DNA of 42,654 bases from Rickettsiales bacterium (GCA_947442475.1 CANEVP010000012.1:1-42654), one strand, 5' to 3'. Counted from the stretch's first letter, positions 15,914-27,065 are shown. Numbers and translations: made by a program. The notes: generated by a model not told the origin, from the sequence alone.

Positions 15914-18493
15914 ATGAACATCGAACGCTACACCGAAAAAACGCAAAGCCTTTTGCAATCGGCGCAAACGCTGGCCGTAAGTCGTGGTCATCAAAAGTTT
16001 TTACCCGAGCATTTGCTTGCCGCAATGCTTGACGACCAAGAAGGTCTCACTCAAAAATTAATCACTTTCTGCGACGGCAATGTTGAAATTTTAAAAGCGG
16101 AAAGCACCCAAGCTTTAGATAAAATTCCAACCGTTGAAGGAAGCGGCGCTGGCAGCATTTCAATGTCGCAAGAATTAGCGCGGATTTTGCTTTTAGCAGA
16201 AAAAATTTCTGATCAAAACTCCGACCAATTCGTCACAGTTGAGCGCATTTTGCAGGCGATTTTGGAAGATGAAAAAAACGAAGCGGCAAAAGCGCTAAAA
16301 GTTGCGGGGGTTTCTGTTTTAGGCCTTCGCGCTGCAATTCAAAAAATTCGTGCCGGCAAAAAAGCTAGTTTTGCAAATGCCGAATCAACTTACCAAGCAC
16401 TTGAAAAATACGCTCAAGATTTAACTAAAAAAGCGCGTGAAGGAAAGATTGATCCTGTGATTGGTCGCGACGAAGAAATCCGCCGCGCCATGCAGGTTTT
16501 GTCGCGGCGCACCAAAAATAATCCCGTATTAATTGGTCAGCCCGGAGTTGGCAAAACCGCAATTGTTGAGGGCCTTGCGCAAAGAATTGTAAATGGTGAC
16601 GTGCCAGAAAGCCTGAAAGGCAAAAAGCTGATGTCGCTTGATTTGGGCGCTTTAATTGCTGGCGCAAAATTTCGTGGTGAGTTTGAAGAGCGCCTAAAAG
16701 CTGTGCTTGCTGAAGTTGAAAATAACGACGATGTGGTGCTTTTTATTGACGAGCTGCATTTGCTGGTTGGCGCTGGCAAAACTGACGGCGCGATGGATGC
16801 ATCAAATTTATTAAAACCGGCTTTGGCGCGCGGCACGTTGCACTGTATTGGTGCGACAACTTTGGATGAATATCGTCAATACATTGAAAAAGATGCGGCG
16901 TTAGCGCGGCGTTTTCAACCGGTTTATACGCAGGAGCCAAGCGTGCTTGATACCATTTCAATTTTGCGCGGCATCAAAGAAAAATACGAAGTTCACCACG
17001 GAATCAAAATTAAAGATTCGGCTTTGGTTGCAGCGGCAACGCTGTCGGATCGCTACATTACTGACCGCTTTTTGCCTGATAAAGCAATTGACTTAATTGA
17101 TGAAGCGGCGAGCTCACTAAAAATTGAACTCGATTCAAAACCAACTGCTTTGGATGAAACTGATCGCAAAGTTATTCAGCTAAAAATTGAAGCCGAGGCT
17201 TTGAAAAAAGAAGAAGACAAAGCTTCGAAAGATCGTTTAGAAAAATTGAAAGCTGAGCTGACAAATTTGGAAAAAAAATCGGCAGAAATGACTTCACTTT
17301 GGCGCGCTGAAAAAATGAAACGCGGCAAAGGCAATGAGCTCAAAAGCAAAATCGAGCAAGCAAAATTCGAGTTAGAAAAAGCGCAGCGCGAAGGCAATTT
17401 AGCGAAAGCGGGCGAGCTTACTTACGGCACAATTCCTGAGTTGCAAAAAGAGCTGCTTGGCGTTGAAACATCGGTGTCGGATGGTTTGGTGCGCGAGTCG
17501 GTTTCAGAAGACGACATTGCGACAATTATTGCAAAAGTTACGGGCATTCCGCTGGATAAAATTTTGTCGGGTGAAAAAGAAAAATTGCTCAAAATGGAAG
17601 ATTTATTGCGCCAAAGAGTTGTTGGCCAAGATGAAGCGCTGCACGCAATTTCAAACGCGGTGCGCAGATCGCGCGCGGGGTTGCAAGATTCAAACCGACC
17701 AATTGGTTCGTTTTTATTTTTAGGACCAACTGGCGTTGGCAAAACTGAAGTTTCAAAAGCTTTGGCCGAATTTATTTTTGACGACGAATCGGCCATGCTT
17801 AGAATCGACATGAGTGAATTCATGGAAAAGCATTCGGTTGCGCGTTTAATTGGCGCGCCTCCCGGCTATGTTGGTTTTGAGCAAGGTGGGGTTTTAACTG
17901 AAAGCGTGCGACGCAGGCCTTACCAAGTGATTTTGTTTGATGAAGTTGAGAAGGCGCACTCGGACGTTTTTAACATTTTGCTGCAAGTTTTAGATGACGG
18001 CAGATTAACCGACAGCCAAGGCCACGTGATTAATTTTACCAACACGATCATTATTTTGACCTCGAATTTGGGCTCGAAATTTTTGCTTAATTTGGAAGAA
18101 GGTCAAAAAGTTGATTCGGTAAACGAGTTGGTGATGGAAGTGGTGCGCGAGCATTTTAGGCCAGAGTTTTTGAATCGCTTGGATGAGATAATTTTGTTTA
18201 ACAAACTCAGCCGCAAAAATATTGCCCGCATTGTTGAGGTGCAGTTTGCAAGATTGGCGAAGAGGTTGGAGATCAGAAATATCACGCTTAATTTAGAAGA
18301 ATCTGCGGCCAAATATTTGTCAGAAAAAGGATTTGACATCAATTACGGCGCGCGTCCGCTTAAACGCCTGATTCAGCGCGAGATTGAAAATATTTTGGCG
18401 GAAAAAATTTTGCGCGGTGAGATTTTCAACGGACAAGCTGTAACAATTGAGGCGGGAAGTGAAGATGGGCTTAAGTTTAGCTTGATTAAATGA
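15914..18493 (+). CDS. clpB: ATP-dependent disaggregase ClpB
   Basis: 859 residues, full length. ClpB is a hexameric chaperone that, with DnaK, extracts polypeptides from aggregates after heat stress. Domains in order are an N-terminal Clp_N double repeat (1-145), AAA1 with Walker A GQPGVGKT at 208-215 and Walker [17 protein letters not shown], a coiled-coil middle domain (about 400-525, rich in Lys/Glu), AAA2 with Walker A GPTGVGKT at 604-611, the pore loop [13 protein letters not shown], and the C-terminal ClpB D2-small domain ending in [15 protein letters not shown]. The middle domain separates it from ClpA. I see no convincing CIRCE element or heat-shock sigma promoter before it; a long inverted repeat lies 17 bases upstream. 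Confidence 0.97.
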   Translation: MNIERYTEKTQSLLQSAQTLAVSRGHQKFLPEHLLAAMLDDQEGLTQKLITFCDGNVEILKAESTQALDKIPTVEGSGAGSISMSQELARILLLAEKISDQNSDQFVTVERILQAILEDEKNEAAKALKVAGVSVLGLRAAIQKIRAGKKASFANAESTYQALEKYAQDLTKKAREGKIDPVIGRDEEIRRAMQVLSRRTKNNPVLIGQPGVGKTAIVEGLAQRIVNGDVPESLKGKKLMSLDLGALIAGAKFRGEFEERLKAVLAEVENNDDVVLFIDELHLLVGAGKTDGAMDASNLLKPALARGTLHCIGATTLDEYRQYIEKDAALARRFQPVYTQEPSVLDTISILRGIKEKYEVHHGIKIKDSALVAAATLSDRYITDRFLPDKAIDLIDEAASSLKIELDSKPTALDETDRKVIQLKIEAEALKKEEDKASKDRLEKLKAELTNLEKKSAEMTSLWRAEKMKRGKGNELKSKIEQAKFELEKAQREGNLAKAGELTYGTIPELQKELLGVETSVSDGLVRESVSEDDIATIIAKVTGIPLDKILSGEKEKLLKMEDLLRQRVVGQDEALHAISNAVRRSRAGLQDSNRPIGSFLFLGPTGVGKTEVSKALAEFIFDDESAMLRIDMSEFMEKHSVARLIGAPPGYVGFEQGGVLTESVRRRPYQVILFDEVEKAHSDVFNILLQVLDDGRLTDSQGHVINFTNTIIILTSNLGSKFLLNLEEGQKVDSVNELVMEVVREHFRPEFLNRLDEIILFNKLSRKNIARIVEVQFARLAKRLEIRNITLNLEESAAKYLSEKGFDINYGARPLKRLIQREIENILAEKILRGEIFNGQAVTIEAGSEDGLKFSLIK

Positions 18494-18525
18494 CGGATTG
18501 GTAAAAATTTGCGCCATCGGTTTTG

Positions 18526-21500
18526 ATGGCTAATTTTAAATATTTTTTTATGCGTCTAGGTAATGGTAATGTAAATAATACGCCGGTGTCTGTCAATAAA
18601 TTAACTAATAATAGGGGGGTTGCTAGTCCTATTAACGAGGCTAATACTAATAGTGTTGCTTCTCTTGAGAGTAAAAAGGGTTTTGTTCAAAAAGTTAGAG
18701 ATAAAACAAAACCTTCTCTAGCATCGCCTGCCGCTGCAAAGAAACCGGTAAAAACCTCAGTTTTGCAGGACATTATTGCACTAAATAATTCCGTTGGAAT
18801 AGATGAAGACAACCCGCGCGATAGGCAAATTATCGCACTTCGCAAAAATGGTGTACCTAGTGCGGACGAAATGTCTTTGCCGCAAAGATTTGATGGATTG
18901 AAATTGGATGCGATTCAGAAACTAGTGACTTTCAGTATTAAGGTTAATCCTAGATATGTCATGCCTTTCGAACAGGCGCAGGAGTTTACGGGAGGTATTC
19001 AAGCTTTTGAAAAGCATGTTTGGTCAATAACTAAATATCCAGATAGAAATATCTTTAAAGAAAACCACGCAGGGAAAAATGAAGCTTCAGCTACATCTTT
19101 CTCACTAATAAACGCAGATCCGTTAAGTGATCTAAAGCGAATTATTGAAAGTGATATAACTTATGAAGATAAGTTATCGCAGCTCGGAAGTCTCAAAACT
19201 AATAATAACCAAGCAAACGCGATCGTACTCAGATACAAGGATCTGAAAGTGACCGATTCTTATAAGGTAACTTGCATTGCGATAGAATTGGAGCTGATTA
19301 GCGAGCAAATAAATCGTTATAAAAAAGATCTCGAGGATGCTTTTAACAGCTATTGCTTATCTGGAGATAGAAAACTAATTGGCGATCCGAAACATCCAGA
19401 TGTGTTGGAGAGGGGTTTGTCGGGGTATATTTGTGCTCAAACTTATAGGGAAGATATCGAGCATCTAACTCTAGAGTTTAATGAAAAATTCGCGGCGCTT
19501 CTTGAGCAGCGAAACGAGATTGAGGCTAATCACGTTCAAAATTATTTGAATCTCACTGCGGCAGAAAAGCATCCGTCAATCCAAAAATTTAAATCAGAAA
19601 TTTTAAGCGAAGATCAATTTAGCAAGGTCTTTGCAGGCGTTACGCTTTCTGGTATTCAGTTTGAAGCATTGAGAGAAATTGAAGGTATTTTACTCAATCC
19701 AAAATCTCGATCTAAGCCATTAGTTTCGTTTAACATGGGTGAGGGTAAGAGTTTTTTGATTGAGTTGGTGCAAAAATATGCAGCAGTGATTGAGCGCGAC
19801 AAACAGATGCTAGAATATTCGCAAGTAAAACTAGATGAAAAGATTAAAACAGTGGCAAAGTTAGAGCTTCAGATTGAGATGCACAAAGAAGCAATTAACG
19901 CTCAAAGAGGTGGGAGAGCTGTTAATGCAGATGGCATATCAATTACTCTCGCAGAGGCCAAGCTTATTGTAAAAGCTCTGGAAGTTGAGCTTGGAAAAGT
20001 TAGACGCGAAGTCAATCAAACTAGACTGTGCGGACTTAAAATAGAGATTATTGATCGGGCTAATGAAGAGACCAAATTGGCTACACTAAATGCCAAAGGT
20101 AATTTGAAAAATACTTTGATATTTTGGGATGAATCGCGCTACGGACTGCAAAATCCTTCTCAGACAAGATTGGGAAGCCAGTTAAGAAGTTTTAAAGACA
20201 AAGAGGCTAATCTTGTTTTAGTTGGTGCTACGGTTAATGAAATCAAGTTAGTAGAAGCGGTTAATAGAGCCAGAGATAAGGATAGAACCAAATATGACAT
20301 CGATAAGCTGGGGCATGATTTAAAAGAATTTAGGAAGAGAAAAGTTCGGGCCATTAAAAAGATAACCGAATCTTCTCTTGAAAAAGAGAATAAAGAATTT
20401 TCTGACAATTGGGCAGAGATGGTGGCGAAAAATCATGGTAATGCAAAAAAATCGCAGCATGTGTTTCTAGATCTGAAGCTAGAGCTTTTCAGCAGGAAAG
20501 ATTTAGAGGTGGGCTTAAGAAAAATTGTTGAAGGCGCAGGCCCTCAAATAGCAATGGTGAACTTTATCGAAAATGGTGAATATCGCTGCCTTATTGTTAA
20601 GAAAGGTGGGCAAGCCATTTATACCAAGGTTGGAAATAAGGATTATTACAAAGCAATTTTGCGAGACAGCAGAATCGTTCTGAACGAAGGAGATGATCGC
20701 GAACTTACTGTGGATGAAAAAGAACTGATGAGCAAAACAAAGAATATGGTCTTTGTTGAAACTATTGCAGAAATCTATGGCGAACGCTACTCAATAGGCG
20801 GCGTCTATGACAAGGCGGATGTTTTGAAGACGGGTGAAGATTCGCAGATTTTATATATCAGCAAAGCAGAAAAAATTAATCTTGCCGAAATTGGCCAAGC
20901 TCAAAGTAGAAATAGAAGTAGTAAGCCTTTGAATGGAAAAATCGTAATTCAGGGCGATTGGGCTTCGCAAATTGAGAATCCCAGATCTCTTGCAGAGAGA
21001 GCTCTGAGCAATTTTGAAATAAGAGATCTGGAGGAATTTGTTGAAGATCTTGATTCAAAAATGGCCAAATATTTTTCAAATGATCAGAGCGGAAGGAAAT
21101 GTTCGGAAGTTCTATCTGAGATAGAACTCTCTAACGAAGAGCGAGTTCGGATTATAGGTGGTGATGTAGAGCTTATAATGAGTAAGTTTTCACCGCATAT
21201 TGTCAACATGGAAGGCGATATAAGGCATAAGTTTCTCCGAGATGTGAAACTATTTATACATTACTCGTCTTTACGAGATGTAAAGCATTTAGAGATAGAG
21301 CAAGCAGGATTGGAACTAGCTTTGGAAGAGGCAAAAAGATTGAAACAAGACTTCAAAAAGCCGGAACAGTCTTTTAAAGAGGTAGAGAAATTGCTGAATC
21401 ATAAGCGGTTGGATTATGCGCTGCTGTTTTCAGGTAATTACGAATATGAGTTTGAATATGAGTTTGATAAAATTAATCTTGATCAATCAAGCTCGATATT

Positions 21501-24500
21501 AACTCGCGATTCTAGAGATCAGTCTTCATTTCCTCTAATAGATATACTTCAAAAAAATGAAGAATTTATCGATCATTTTTCACGTTTGCCTTACTCCAAA
21601 AAAACTCAAGCATGTTTGGATAATGAAGCGAAGGAGAAGAGGAAAAAAGAACAACATGAAAGGGATAATAAAGAACGTCTAGATGTAGAAAGGCTAAAAA
21701 AAATGAATTCGGTCGCTGCGGAATTGGAGAAGAGGCAAAAAGAAGAAGATAATCTGAAGAAATATTTAAGTGGTATAGAAAAAGAAGCTGAGTTGGCTAG
21801 AGAACAAAGGTTAAGACTTGAGAAAGAAAGAGTGCAATTAGAACAGGAGTTAAAAGATGATGAGGTAGGATCGGAAGTACCTAAAGTTGATTATAAAAGC
21901 ATGATCGCTACTCTTGGGGAGCAGCTAGAAAAGGTTAATAAAAGAATAGCTGATCAGAGAGCGATTCAAGAAAAATTGCTGTTGCAAAAGGGATCTGCGG
22001 TTATTGAAGAAAAGGCTGTTAAAAGAGAAGTGGAAAAGCTTCGGATAGTGTCTAATGTAGTAAAAAGTGGAAATAGAATACTTGCAGAATCAAGGAATCA
22101 GCTTCAATCGCTTGTTGATGAAAGTAGGGCAAGAGAGCAGGCGCTTATTAAGTCTGAAGCAACTATGACTCAGATGCAAAATCAGCTGAAGGATCTAGAG
22201 AAACAAGGTGATCAAGAGAATTTAGAGCTGGGTGTTGTTATTGCTGCGTCGAATAAAAAATCCGAGGAAATTCGAGTTATAACCAATTCTATCAGAAGCA
22301 GTCGTGAGCTAATGCGGAATTTACATGAACAGAAAGTACAATGTGACGAGAGAATTTCTTCTTTTTCAAAAGAAATAGAAAGCCTAGGGCGGAAAAATAG
22401 GGATTTGGCGAATAAGGTTTTGGAAGCAAGACAGAATTTTAATTCTTTAACAGAGCATTTTAATTCTTTAACAGAGCGTTTGAATAATTTAACGCCACAA
22501 CAAGCTGCGCTTCGGGAATCCCTTTTAGTGGCTAGAAATGATGTAAAACGATTGTCTGAAGATAAGAAGGAAAAGCAAGCCAAGGTTAGTGAATTGAACT
22601 CTGAAGGGCAAAGTCTTAACCTTACAATACAGCAGGCACAGCAACAGATCTCAGGTTTGGAAGGAAAGATTAGTGAAATAACCTCGTTTCTCGAATTTGA
22701 GGGAAAAACAAAGCAAAGTGATGAGAATTTGGTTCTTATATTAAGAGGTGAAATCACTCAGCTTCAGTCAAAAATAGAAGACGATAATCGGCTTCTAGAC
22801 GTATCAAATAAAGAATTGACAGAAAAACTCTTGGCCGAAAAAGATCTTCAGAATAAATTATTTAGCGCCGAGAAAGAGCAAACAAAATTAGCGATAGAAA
22901 AAGATGGCCTGGAAAAGCAAATTATAGCATTGCAGAAAGATCGTGATGCAAAAAAATTGGCCAGTGAATCAGTTGCCAAATCAGCAGTTGGGGTCCAGCA
23001 AAAAAGTGATGAATTAGATAGGCAGCTATTGATTTTGGAGAGTGATCTTTCTAAGAAAAATCTAGCTTTAGAGGATGCTCGCCAAGAGGTGGCTTTACTA
23101 AGAACTAACCACGAAGATGCGAAATTACAAATTAATGAGTTGGAGAGTCAAATTGCTTCATCGCGAAGTCTGTTAATAGGTCTTGAAGAGCAGGTATTTG
23201 AAAAATCCGGAAAAATAACCTCAATTACTCTAGGTATTGAGCGTATAGAAGAAGAAATGGATGAGATCAAGCGACGCGCTTTGGCTGAAGAAGATATTGA
23301 AAAAAGAACGGCTTTAACTGCGGCTATTCTTGAGGAAATAGAAAAAAAGCAACTAGAGCTAAAAAATGACAAAGTAGAGCAAGCAACCTCTGAATTATAC
23401 TTAACAAAGTTGCGGGAGTTGAGTGTATCTCTTAAGGAATCTTTCGTGAGAGTAAGTGCAGAGCAAGAGACTGCGCGGCAAAAGCGAGAAAAGGAGCGAG
23501 AATCGGAAAAGCTACAGTTGGACGAACTTTTTAAACGAAATCTTGAAAGTAAAATTCAAAGTTTGACAGAAGAGCAATTGGTAAAAGATCTAGAAACGCA
23601 GCAGCATATTTCAGATATGTTGATTGAAAATGAGGCGTTGAAAAAAGATATTCTAGCGAAAGAAAATCTAATTAAGTCAGAGACTGTTCTTAGAAAAAGT
23701 ATAAGTGATAAAGAGAATGAAATTTCGAGTCTGACAGGAGAGCTTTTTTTTCAAAAGCAAATAATAACAGAGTTAGAGGGGGCCAAGAGTAATTTACAAC
23801 TAATGGCAAATGAGGCCAAATCTAAGTTGGAAGAAAAAGAATCACCTGATGTTATTAATCAATCTCAACAATCCTCTTTGGCAATTCAAAACCAATCATT
23901 AAGAAATGCGCTAGATGAGCAAAAGACAAGCTCGGATCTTGAATTAGAAGGTTTCAAGGGTAAGTTAGAAGAAGCTAATTTTGCAGAGGATCAGCTTGGG
24001 AACAATACAAAAGATTTGAGATTAAATGTAGATGAATTTGAGGAGAGGAAAAAAGCTGCTGTTATAGAGTTGAATAATATGAGGTCTGAGCTCGAGCAAG
24101 TTAAATCTGAAAAGTCTCAGCTTGCGAGGCAGATTGAAGAAAATAAAGCAGCTTACGATTTGGTAAAAAAAGGGATGCAGTTGGAACTCGACGGGTTACA
24201 AAATCGTTTAGAATCTATACAACAGCGGCATCGGTATGAAATAGAAGGTTTGGAAGTTAATATTAGAAGAGAATTAAAGTTGCGGGAGCCAGAACCTGAT
24301 TTGAATCTTGTAAGTTCTCTGCAAAGCGAACTCCCTGAAATCGAAAATGCAGCTCTCGAAAAGCAGGAAAATCTACAAGCTCAGATTGTAGAAAATCTAG
24401 CTTTGCAGCAACCGATTGAAGAACTAACAGCTACGCAACCAAAAGAGCTTGAAGCTACTAAAAAAGGGCCTGCCAAAGTTAATATGGAGCTGCCGCATCT

Positions 24501-25116
24501 TGCGCTTACTGAAGAATTAAGAGTTCTCAATCTAAATCCTACAGAATTGAGAGACGAGCGCAGTAAGCAACATATCTCTGAGCGTAGTTTTAATCATGTT
24601 ATTTATGGTCGTAAAGATATTGGTGGAGTGACTCATATTGTTGCTCCCATCACTCCAAGCGTCTTATCTATTTATAATTTTCTAGATGGTGGAGCTAAGG
24701 ATCAAAGGTATTATGACATAGAGTTTACAAAATTAACGTTTCAAGACTATCCCAAAACAGCAGAAGGACATGGTATTTTTAATGATGCGAATTTGCTGCG
24801 AGGGCGTTTTAGACATTGCAAATTTGACTCGGTTGATTTTAGCGGAATTGATCCGGAGATTTTTAAAACAATCAATTTCGATTCTTGTAAATTTGATGGC
24901 ACCACTAAGTTACCAACGGGATTTAAGTTGGAAGATGGCAAGATAGAAAAGTCTGATGAAGTGGGGACTCCAAGATCAACTATGAAGTTACGACCTACTC
25001 CTCCTGATAATGAAAGAAGTATTAGCGCGATGAAACATCCAAGGTTGAATAATCATGCTAATAAATCTGCAACATTACTTGGTTCTAATGGAGGCGGAGG
25101 AAGAGAAGAGGGTTAG
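18526..25116 (+). CDS. Giant protein: SecA/helicase-like ATPase region, long coiled coil, pentapeptide-like tail
   Basis: 2196 residues from ATG 18526 (a TTG lies one codon earlier). I know no named family with this layout. Residues 1-370 lack a recognisable domain, signal peptide or membrane helix. NMGEGKS (about 403-409) resembles the Walker A of SecA (TGEGKT); WDESR (534-538) resembles a DEAD-type Walker B, LVGATVNE (565-572) resembles motif III, and GQAQSRNRSS (790-799) lies where a helicase motif VI arginine finger might be. Residues about 1030-1920 are almost unbroken heptad-rich coiled coil, including three heptads encoded by near-identical 21-bp units. Residues about 2085-2130 (NDANLLRGRFRHCKFDSVDF) look like pentapeptide repeats. 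Codon choice differs from clpB: ATA, AGA and AGG are visibly commoner. A host-directed effector or a structural ATPase is possible; function unknown. Confidence 0.85.
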   Translation: MANFKYFFMRLGNGNVNNTPVSVNKLTNNRGVASPINEANTNSVASLESKKGFVQKVRDKTKPSLASPAAAKKPVKTSVLQDIIALNNSVGIDEDNPRDRQIIALRKNGVPSADEMSLPQRFDGLKLDAIQKLVTFSIKVNPRYVMPFEQAQEFTGGIQAFEKHVWSITKYPDRNIFKENHAGKNEASATSFSLINADPLSDLKRIIESDITYEDKLSQLGSLKTNNNQANAIVLRYKDLKVTDSYKVTCIAIELELISEQINRYKKDLEDAFNSYCLSGDRKLIGDPKHPDVLERGLSGYICAQTYREDIEHLTLEFNEKFAALLEQRNEIEANHVQNYLNLTAAEKHPSIQKFKSEILSEDQFSKVFAGVTLSGIQFEALREIEGILLNPKSRSKPLVSFNMGEGKSFLIELVQKYAAVIERDKQMLEYSQVKLDEKIKTVAKLELQIEMHKEAINAQRGGRAVNADGISITLAEAKLIVKALEVELGKVRREVNQTRLCGLKIEIIDRANEETKLATLNAKGNLKNTLIFWDESRYGLQNPSQTRLGSQLRSFKDKEANLVLVGATVNEIKLVEAVNRARDKDRTKYDIDKLGHDLKEFRKRKVRAIKKITESSLEKENKEFSDNWAEMVAKNHGNAKKSQHVFLDLKLELFSRKDLEVGLRKIVEGAGPQIAMVNFIENGEYRCLIVKKGGQAIYTKVGNKDYYKAILRDSRIVLNEGDDRELTVDEKELMSKTKNMVFVETIAEIYGERYSIGGVYDKADVLKTGEDSQILYISKAEKINLAEIGQAQSRNRSSKPLNGKIVIQGDWASQIENPRSLAERALSNFEIRDLEEFVEDLDSKMAKYFSNDQSGRKCSEVLSEIELSNEERVRIIGGDVELIMSKFSPHIVNMEGDIRHKFLRDVKLFIHYSSLRDVKHLEIEQAGLELALEEAKRLKQDFKKPEQSFKEVEKLLNHKRLDYALLFSGNYEYEFEYEFDKINLDQSSSILTRDSRDQSSFPLIDILQKNEEFIDHFSRLPYSKKTQACLDNEAKEKRKKEQHERDNKERLDVERLKKMNSVAAELEKRQKEEDNLKKYLSGIEKEAELAREQRLRLEKERVQLEQELKDDEVGSEVPKVDYKSMIATLGEQLEKVNKRIADQRAIQEKLLLQKGSAVIEEKAVKREVEKLRIVSNVVKSGNRILAESRNQLQSLVDESRAREQALIKSEATMTQMQNQLKDLEKQGDQENLELGVVIAASNKKSEEIRVITNSIRSSRELMRNLHEQKVQCDERISSFSKEIESLGRKNRDLANKVLEARQNFNSLTEHFNSLTERLNNLTPQQAALRESLLVARNDVKRLSEDKKEKQAKVSELNSEGQSLNLTIQQAQQQISGLEGKISEITSFLEFEGKTKQSDENLVLILRGEITQLQSKIEDDNRLLDVSNKELTEKLLAEKDLQNKLFSAEKEQTKLAIEKDGLEKQIIALQKDRDAKKLASESVAKSAVGVQQKSDELDRQLLILESDLSKKNLALEDARQEVALLRTNHEDAKLQINELESQIASSRSLLIGLEEQVFEKSGKITSITLGIERIEEEMDEIKRRALAEEDIEKRTALTAAILEEIEKKQLELKNDKVEQATSELYLTKLRELSVSLKESFVRVSAEQETARQKREKERESEKLQLDELFKRNLESKIQSLTEEQLVKDLETQQHISDMLIENEALKKDILAKENLIKSETVLRKSISDKENEISSLTGELFFQKQIITELEGAKSNLQLMANEAKSKLEEKESPDVINQSQQSSLAIQNQSLRNALDEQKTSSDLELEGFKGKLEEANFAEDQLGNNTKDLRLNVDEFEERKKAAVIELNNMRSELEQVKSEKSQLARQIEENKAAYDLVKKGMQLELDGLQNRLESIQQRHRYEIEGLEVNIRRELKLREPEPDLNLVSSLQSELPEIENAALEKQENLQAQIVENLALQQPIEELTATQPKELEATKKGPAKVNMELPHLALTEELRVLNLNPTELRDERSKQHISERSFNHVIYGRKDIGGVTHIVAPITPSVLSIYNFLDGGAKDQRYYDIEFTKLTFQDYPKTAEGHGIFNDANLLRGRFRHCKFDSVDFSGIDPEIFKTINFDSCKFDGTTKLPTGFKLEDGKIEKSDEVGTPRSTMKLRPTPPDNERSISAMKHPRLNNHANKSATLLGSNGGGGREEG
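22441..22503 (+). repeat. Three 21-bp heptad-encoding units inside the coiled coil
   Basis: Units at 22441-22461, 22462-22482 and 22483-22503 encode NSLTEHF, NSLTERL and NNLTPQQ. The first two differ at only two bases. This shows that the coiled coil has grown, at least locally, by duplication of single heptads. Confidence 0.7.
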
Positions 25117-25214
25117 TGAAATCGCCAAATTTTGGGACGTATTTTACAAAAATATTGATTTCTATTTGCTCAGCCCAAAATTCGACTTAACGCAATTTTA
25201 AACTAAGTAAATCA

Positions 25215-27047
25215 ATGTCAAAACAAGCTTTAGCCCCAGATAATTTTACTGAAGAAAGTGACGAAATTATTGATCCAATCGCCAATCTTAAACAGTTAGT
25301 TGAAGCCAACGCCGACGCGGCAATTCTTTGCGAAACCAAGAAGCACAACCCTAACTATTTTTCGATCGTTTTTGCTAATCAAAAATTCTTCGAAATTTTT
25401 AATATCACACCATATAATTTGATCGGTAAAAATTACGATTTTTTGTTCGCCGATCTTGATTTAGATTATTCTTCAGAAGACCAATTAGAATATGTTAGAT
25501 TAATCAAAGCGGTGAAAGATTTTCACACTTGTTCGGTGATTATCTCAACTTCTGATTACCAATCAGATTACAGCAAAGTCCGCCTCAAAATTGACTTCAA
25601 TCCCATTTCAATCGTTGAGGGCGAAGAAAATCACCACGCCACATTAACATTTGAAAAAATCGATACGCAGGAAGACGAAACCGACGAGTTCAAGAAAGAG
25701 GCCAAAATGGCCAACCACAATTTGTTAAAAAACTTAGAAAGAACGCTGCGCAGTGAAAAACTGCTGCGCCAAATTGGATCTTTGATTATTTCCGATTTGC
25801 CAATTCAAGAAATCGCCGAAGAAATTTCGCAAATTTTATGCGAGCATCTTAAAGTCGATAGATGCGTGCTGCATGATTATGACGAAGGCAAAAACAGTTT
25901 CGTTGCCGAATATTGCAACAACTACACTGCCAAAATTCTTGCCGATAGAACCGACCCCAAAGCACTTAGAACCATGTCGGACTACATTAATTTTCAGAAT
26001 CAGTTTTTTAAAAAATTTGGCACTTCCGACAAGAAAAGTTCATTGATGGTGGTTGAAGATGTTTTGGTTGATCAAAATTTTGCGGCGATTCGCGAGATTT
26101 GCCAAAATTTTTCGATCGTCTCACAAATTGCGGTTACCACAACTTTCAACGAAAAAATAAATGGCGGTATTTACATTCACCAATCCAGTAAAAGAAACTG
26201 GTTGTCGGATGAAATTGAATTGATCGAAATGATTGCTGACCAGTTTTCTATTGCCCTTGATCGCTCTAAATCAATTGAGCGCGTAATAATTGCCAACCAC
26301 GCTCTTATCGAAAAAACGACGCAGTTAAAAGAAGCGCTAAAACATGAACAAGACATGCGCCAAATGCAAAATGAGTTTGTGGCTTTGGTGTCGCATGAAT
26401 TCAAAACGCCGCTGCAAATAATTGACAGCACCAGAGAATTAATGGTGCGCAAAATCAAAAGTCACAACATCGTTGATGAGTCTTTGGACAAGGCTTTGGA
26501 TCGCATTAAAAGCGGTATTCAAAGAATGAATGGCTTGATTCACAGCACGCTGAATTTGGCTAAAATGGAGAGTGGTGAAGGCAAAATTAAACTCGAAAAA
26601 CAGGTTTTTGATCTCAAAGAATTCATTTTAGAAATAATCGAAAAAAACTCGAATTTAGCGACCAACAAACAAATCAAAATCATCACCAGAATTGACGAAT
26701 TGCCGGTTGATTTTAATGGCGATTCCAAGCTTTTAGATCACTCAATTACCAACATTATTTCTAACGCGATTAAATATTCGCGTAACCAAACTACCGTAAA
26801 AATTCTGGCTAAATCCAATGCCAACAAGGTGGCGCTTCGGGTGATTGACCAAGGTATCGGAATTCCTAAAGAAGATTTATCTAGCATCGGGCAAAAGTTT
26901 TTCCGCGCCGGAAATACATTAGCTGTTGCAGGTACTGGAATTGGTATTTATCTCACGAAACATTTTATTGAATTGCACGGCGGTGAATTTTTAATTGAAA
27001 GTGAGCTTGATGTTGGCACTTCAGTAACCGTCACTCTTCCCAAATAG
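25215..27047 (+). CDS. Hybrid-free sensor histidine kinase with PAS-like and GAF domains
   Basis: 610 residues, no membrane segment, so probably a soluble cytoplasmic sensor. Order: PAS-like region (about 25-150, FSIVFANQKFFEIFNITPYNLIGKNYDFLF), a GAF-like region (about 175-355, starting LLRQIGSLIISDLPIQEIAEEIS, ending with ADQFSIALDRSK), then the HisKA dimerisation helix with phospho-acceptor H394 in LVSHEFKTPLQ. The HATPase domain follows, with N-box HSITNIISNAIKYSR, G1 DQGIGIP, and G2 GTGIGIYLTKHFIELHGG. There is no receiver domain and no response regulator next to it, so its partner is elsewhere. It lies 98 bases after the giant gene and 18 before a porin-like gene, which may share its transcript. 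Confidence 0.92.
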   Translation: MSKQALAPDNFTEESDEIIDPIANLKQLVEANADAAILCETKKHNPNYFSIVFANQKFFEIFNITPYNLIGKNYDFLFADLDLDYSSEDQLEYVRLIKAVKDFHTCSVIISTSDYQSDYSKVRLKIDFNPISIVEGEENHHATLTFEKIDTQEDETDEFKKEAKMANHNLLKNLERTLRSEKLLRQIGSLIISDLPIQEIAEEISQILCEHLKVDRCVLHDYDEGKNSFVAEYCNNYTAKILADRTDPKALRTMSDYINFQNQFFKKFGTSDKKSSLMVVEDVLVDQNFAAIREICQNFSIVSQIAVTTTFNEKINGGIYIHQSSKRNWLSDEIELIEMIADQFSIALDRSKSIERVIIANHALIEKTTQLKEALKHEQDMRQMQNEFVALVSHEFKTPLQIIDSTRELMVRKIKSHNIVDESLDKALDRIKSGIQRMNGLIHSTLNLAKMESGEGKIKLEKQVFDLKEFILEIIEKNSNLATNKQIKIITRIDELPVDFNGDSKLLDHSITNIISNAIKYSRNQTTVKILAKSNANKVALRVIDQGIGIPKEDLSSIGQKFFRAGNTLAVAGTGIGIYLTKHFIELHGGEFLIESELDVGTSVTVTLPK

Positions 27048-27065
27048 CTCTATCCAAACCAAATT

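Noticed and set aside
16425-18342. Several antisense frames across clpB
   Set aside because: ClpB motifs fill the plus strand; the antisense frames are low-complexity mirrors of it.
25128-25182. Inverted repeat AATTTTGGG/CCCAAAATT after the giant gene as a terminator
   Set aside because: The arms are only 9 bp with a 37-base loop and no T-run follows, so it is too weak to call.
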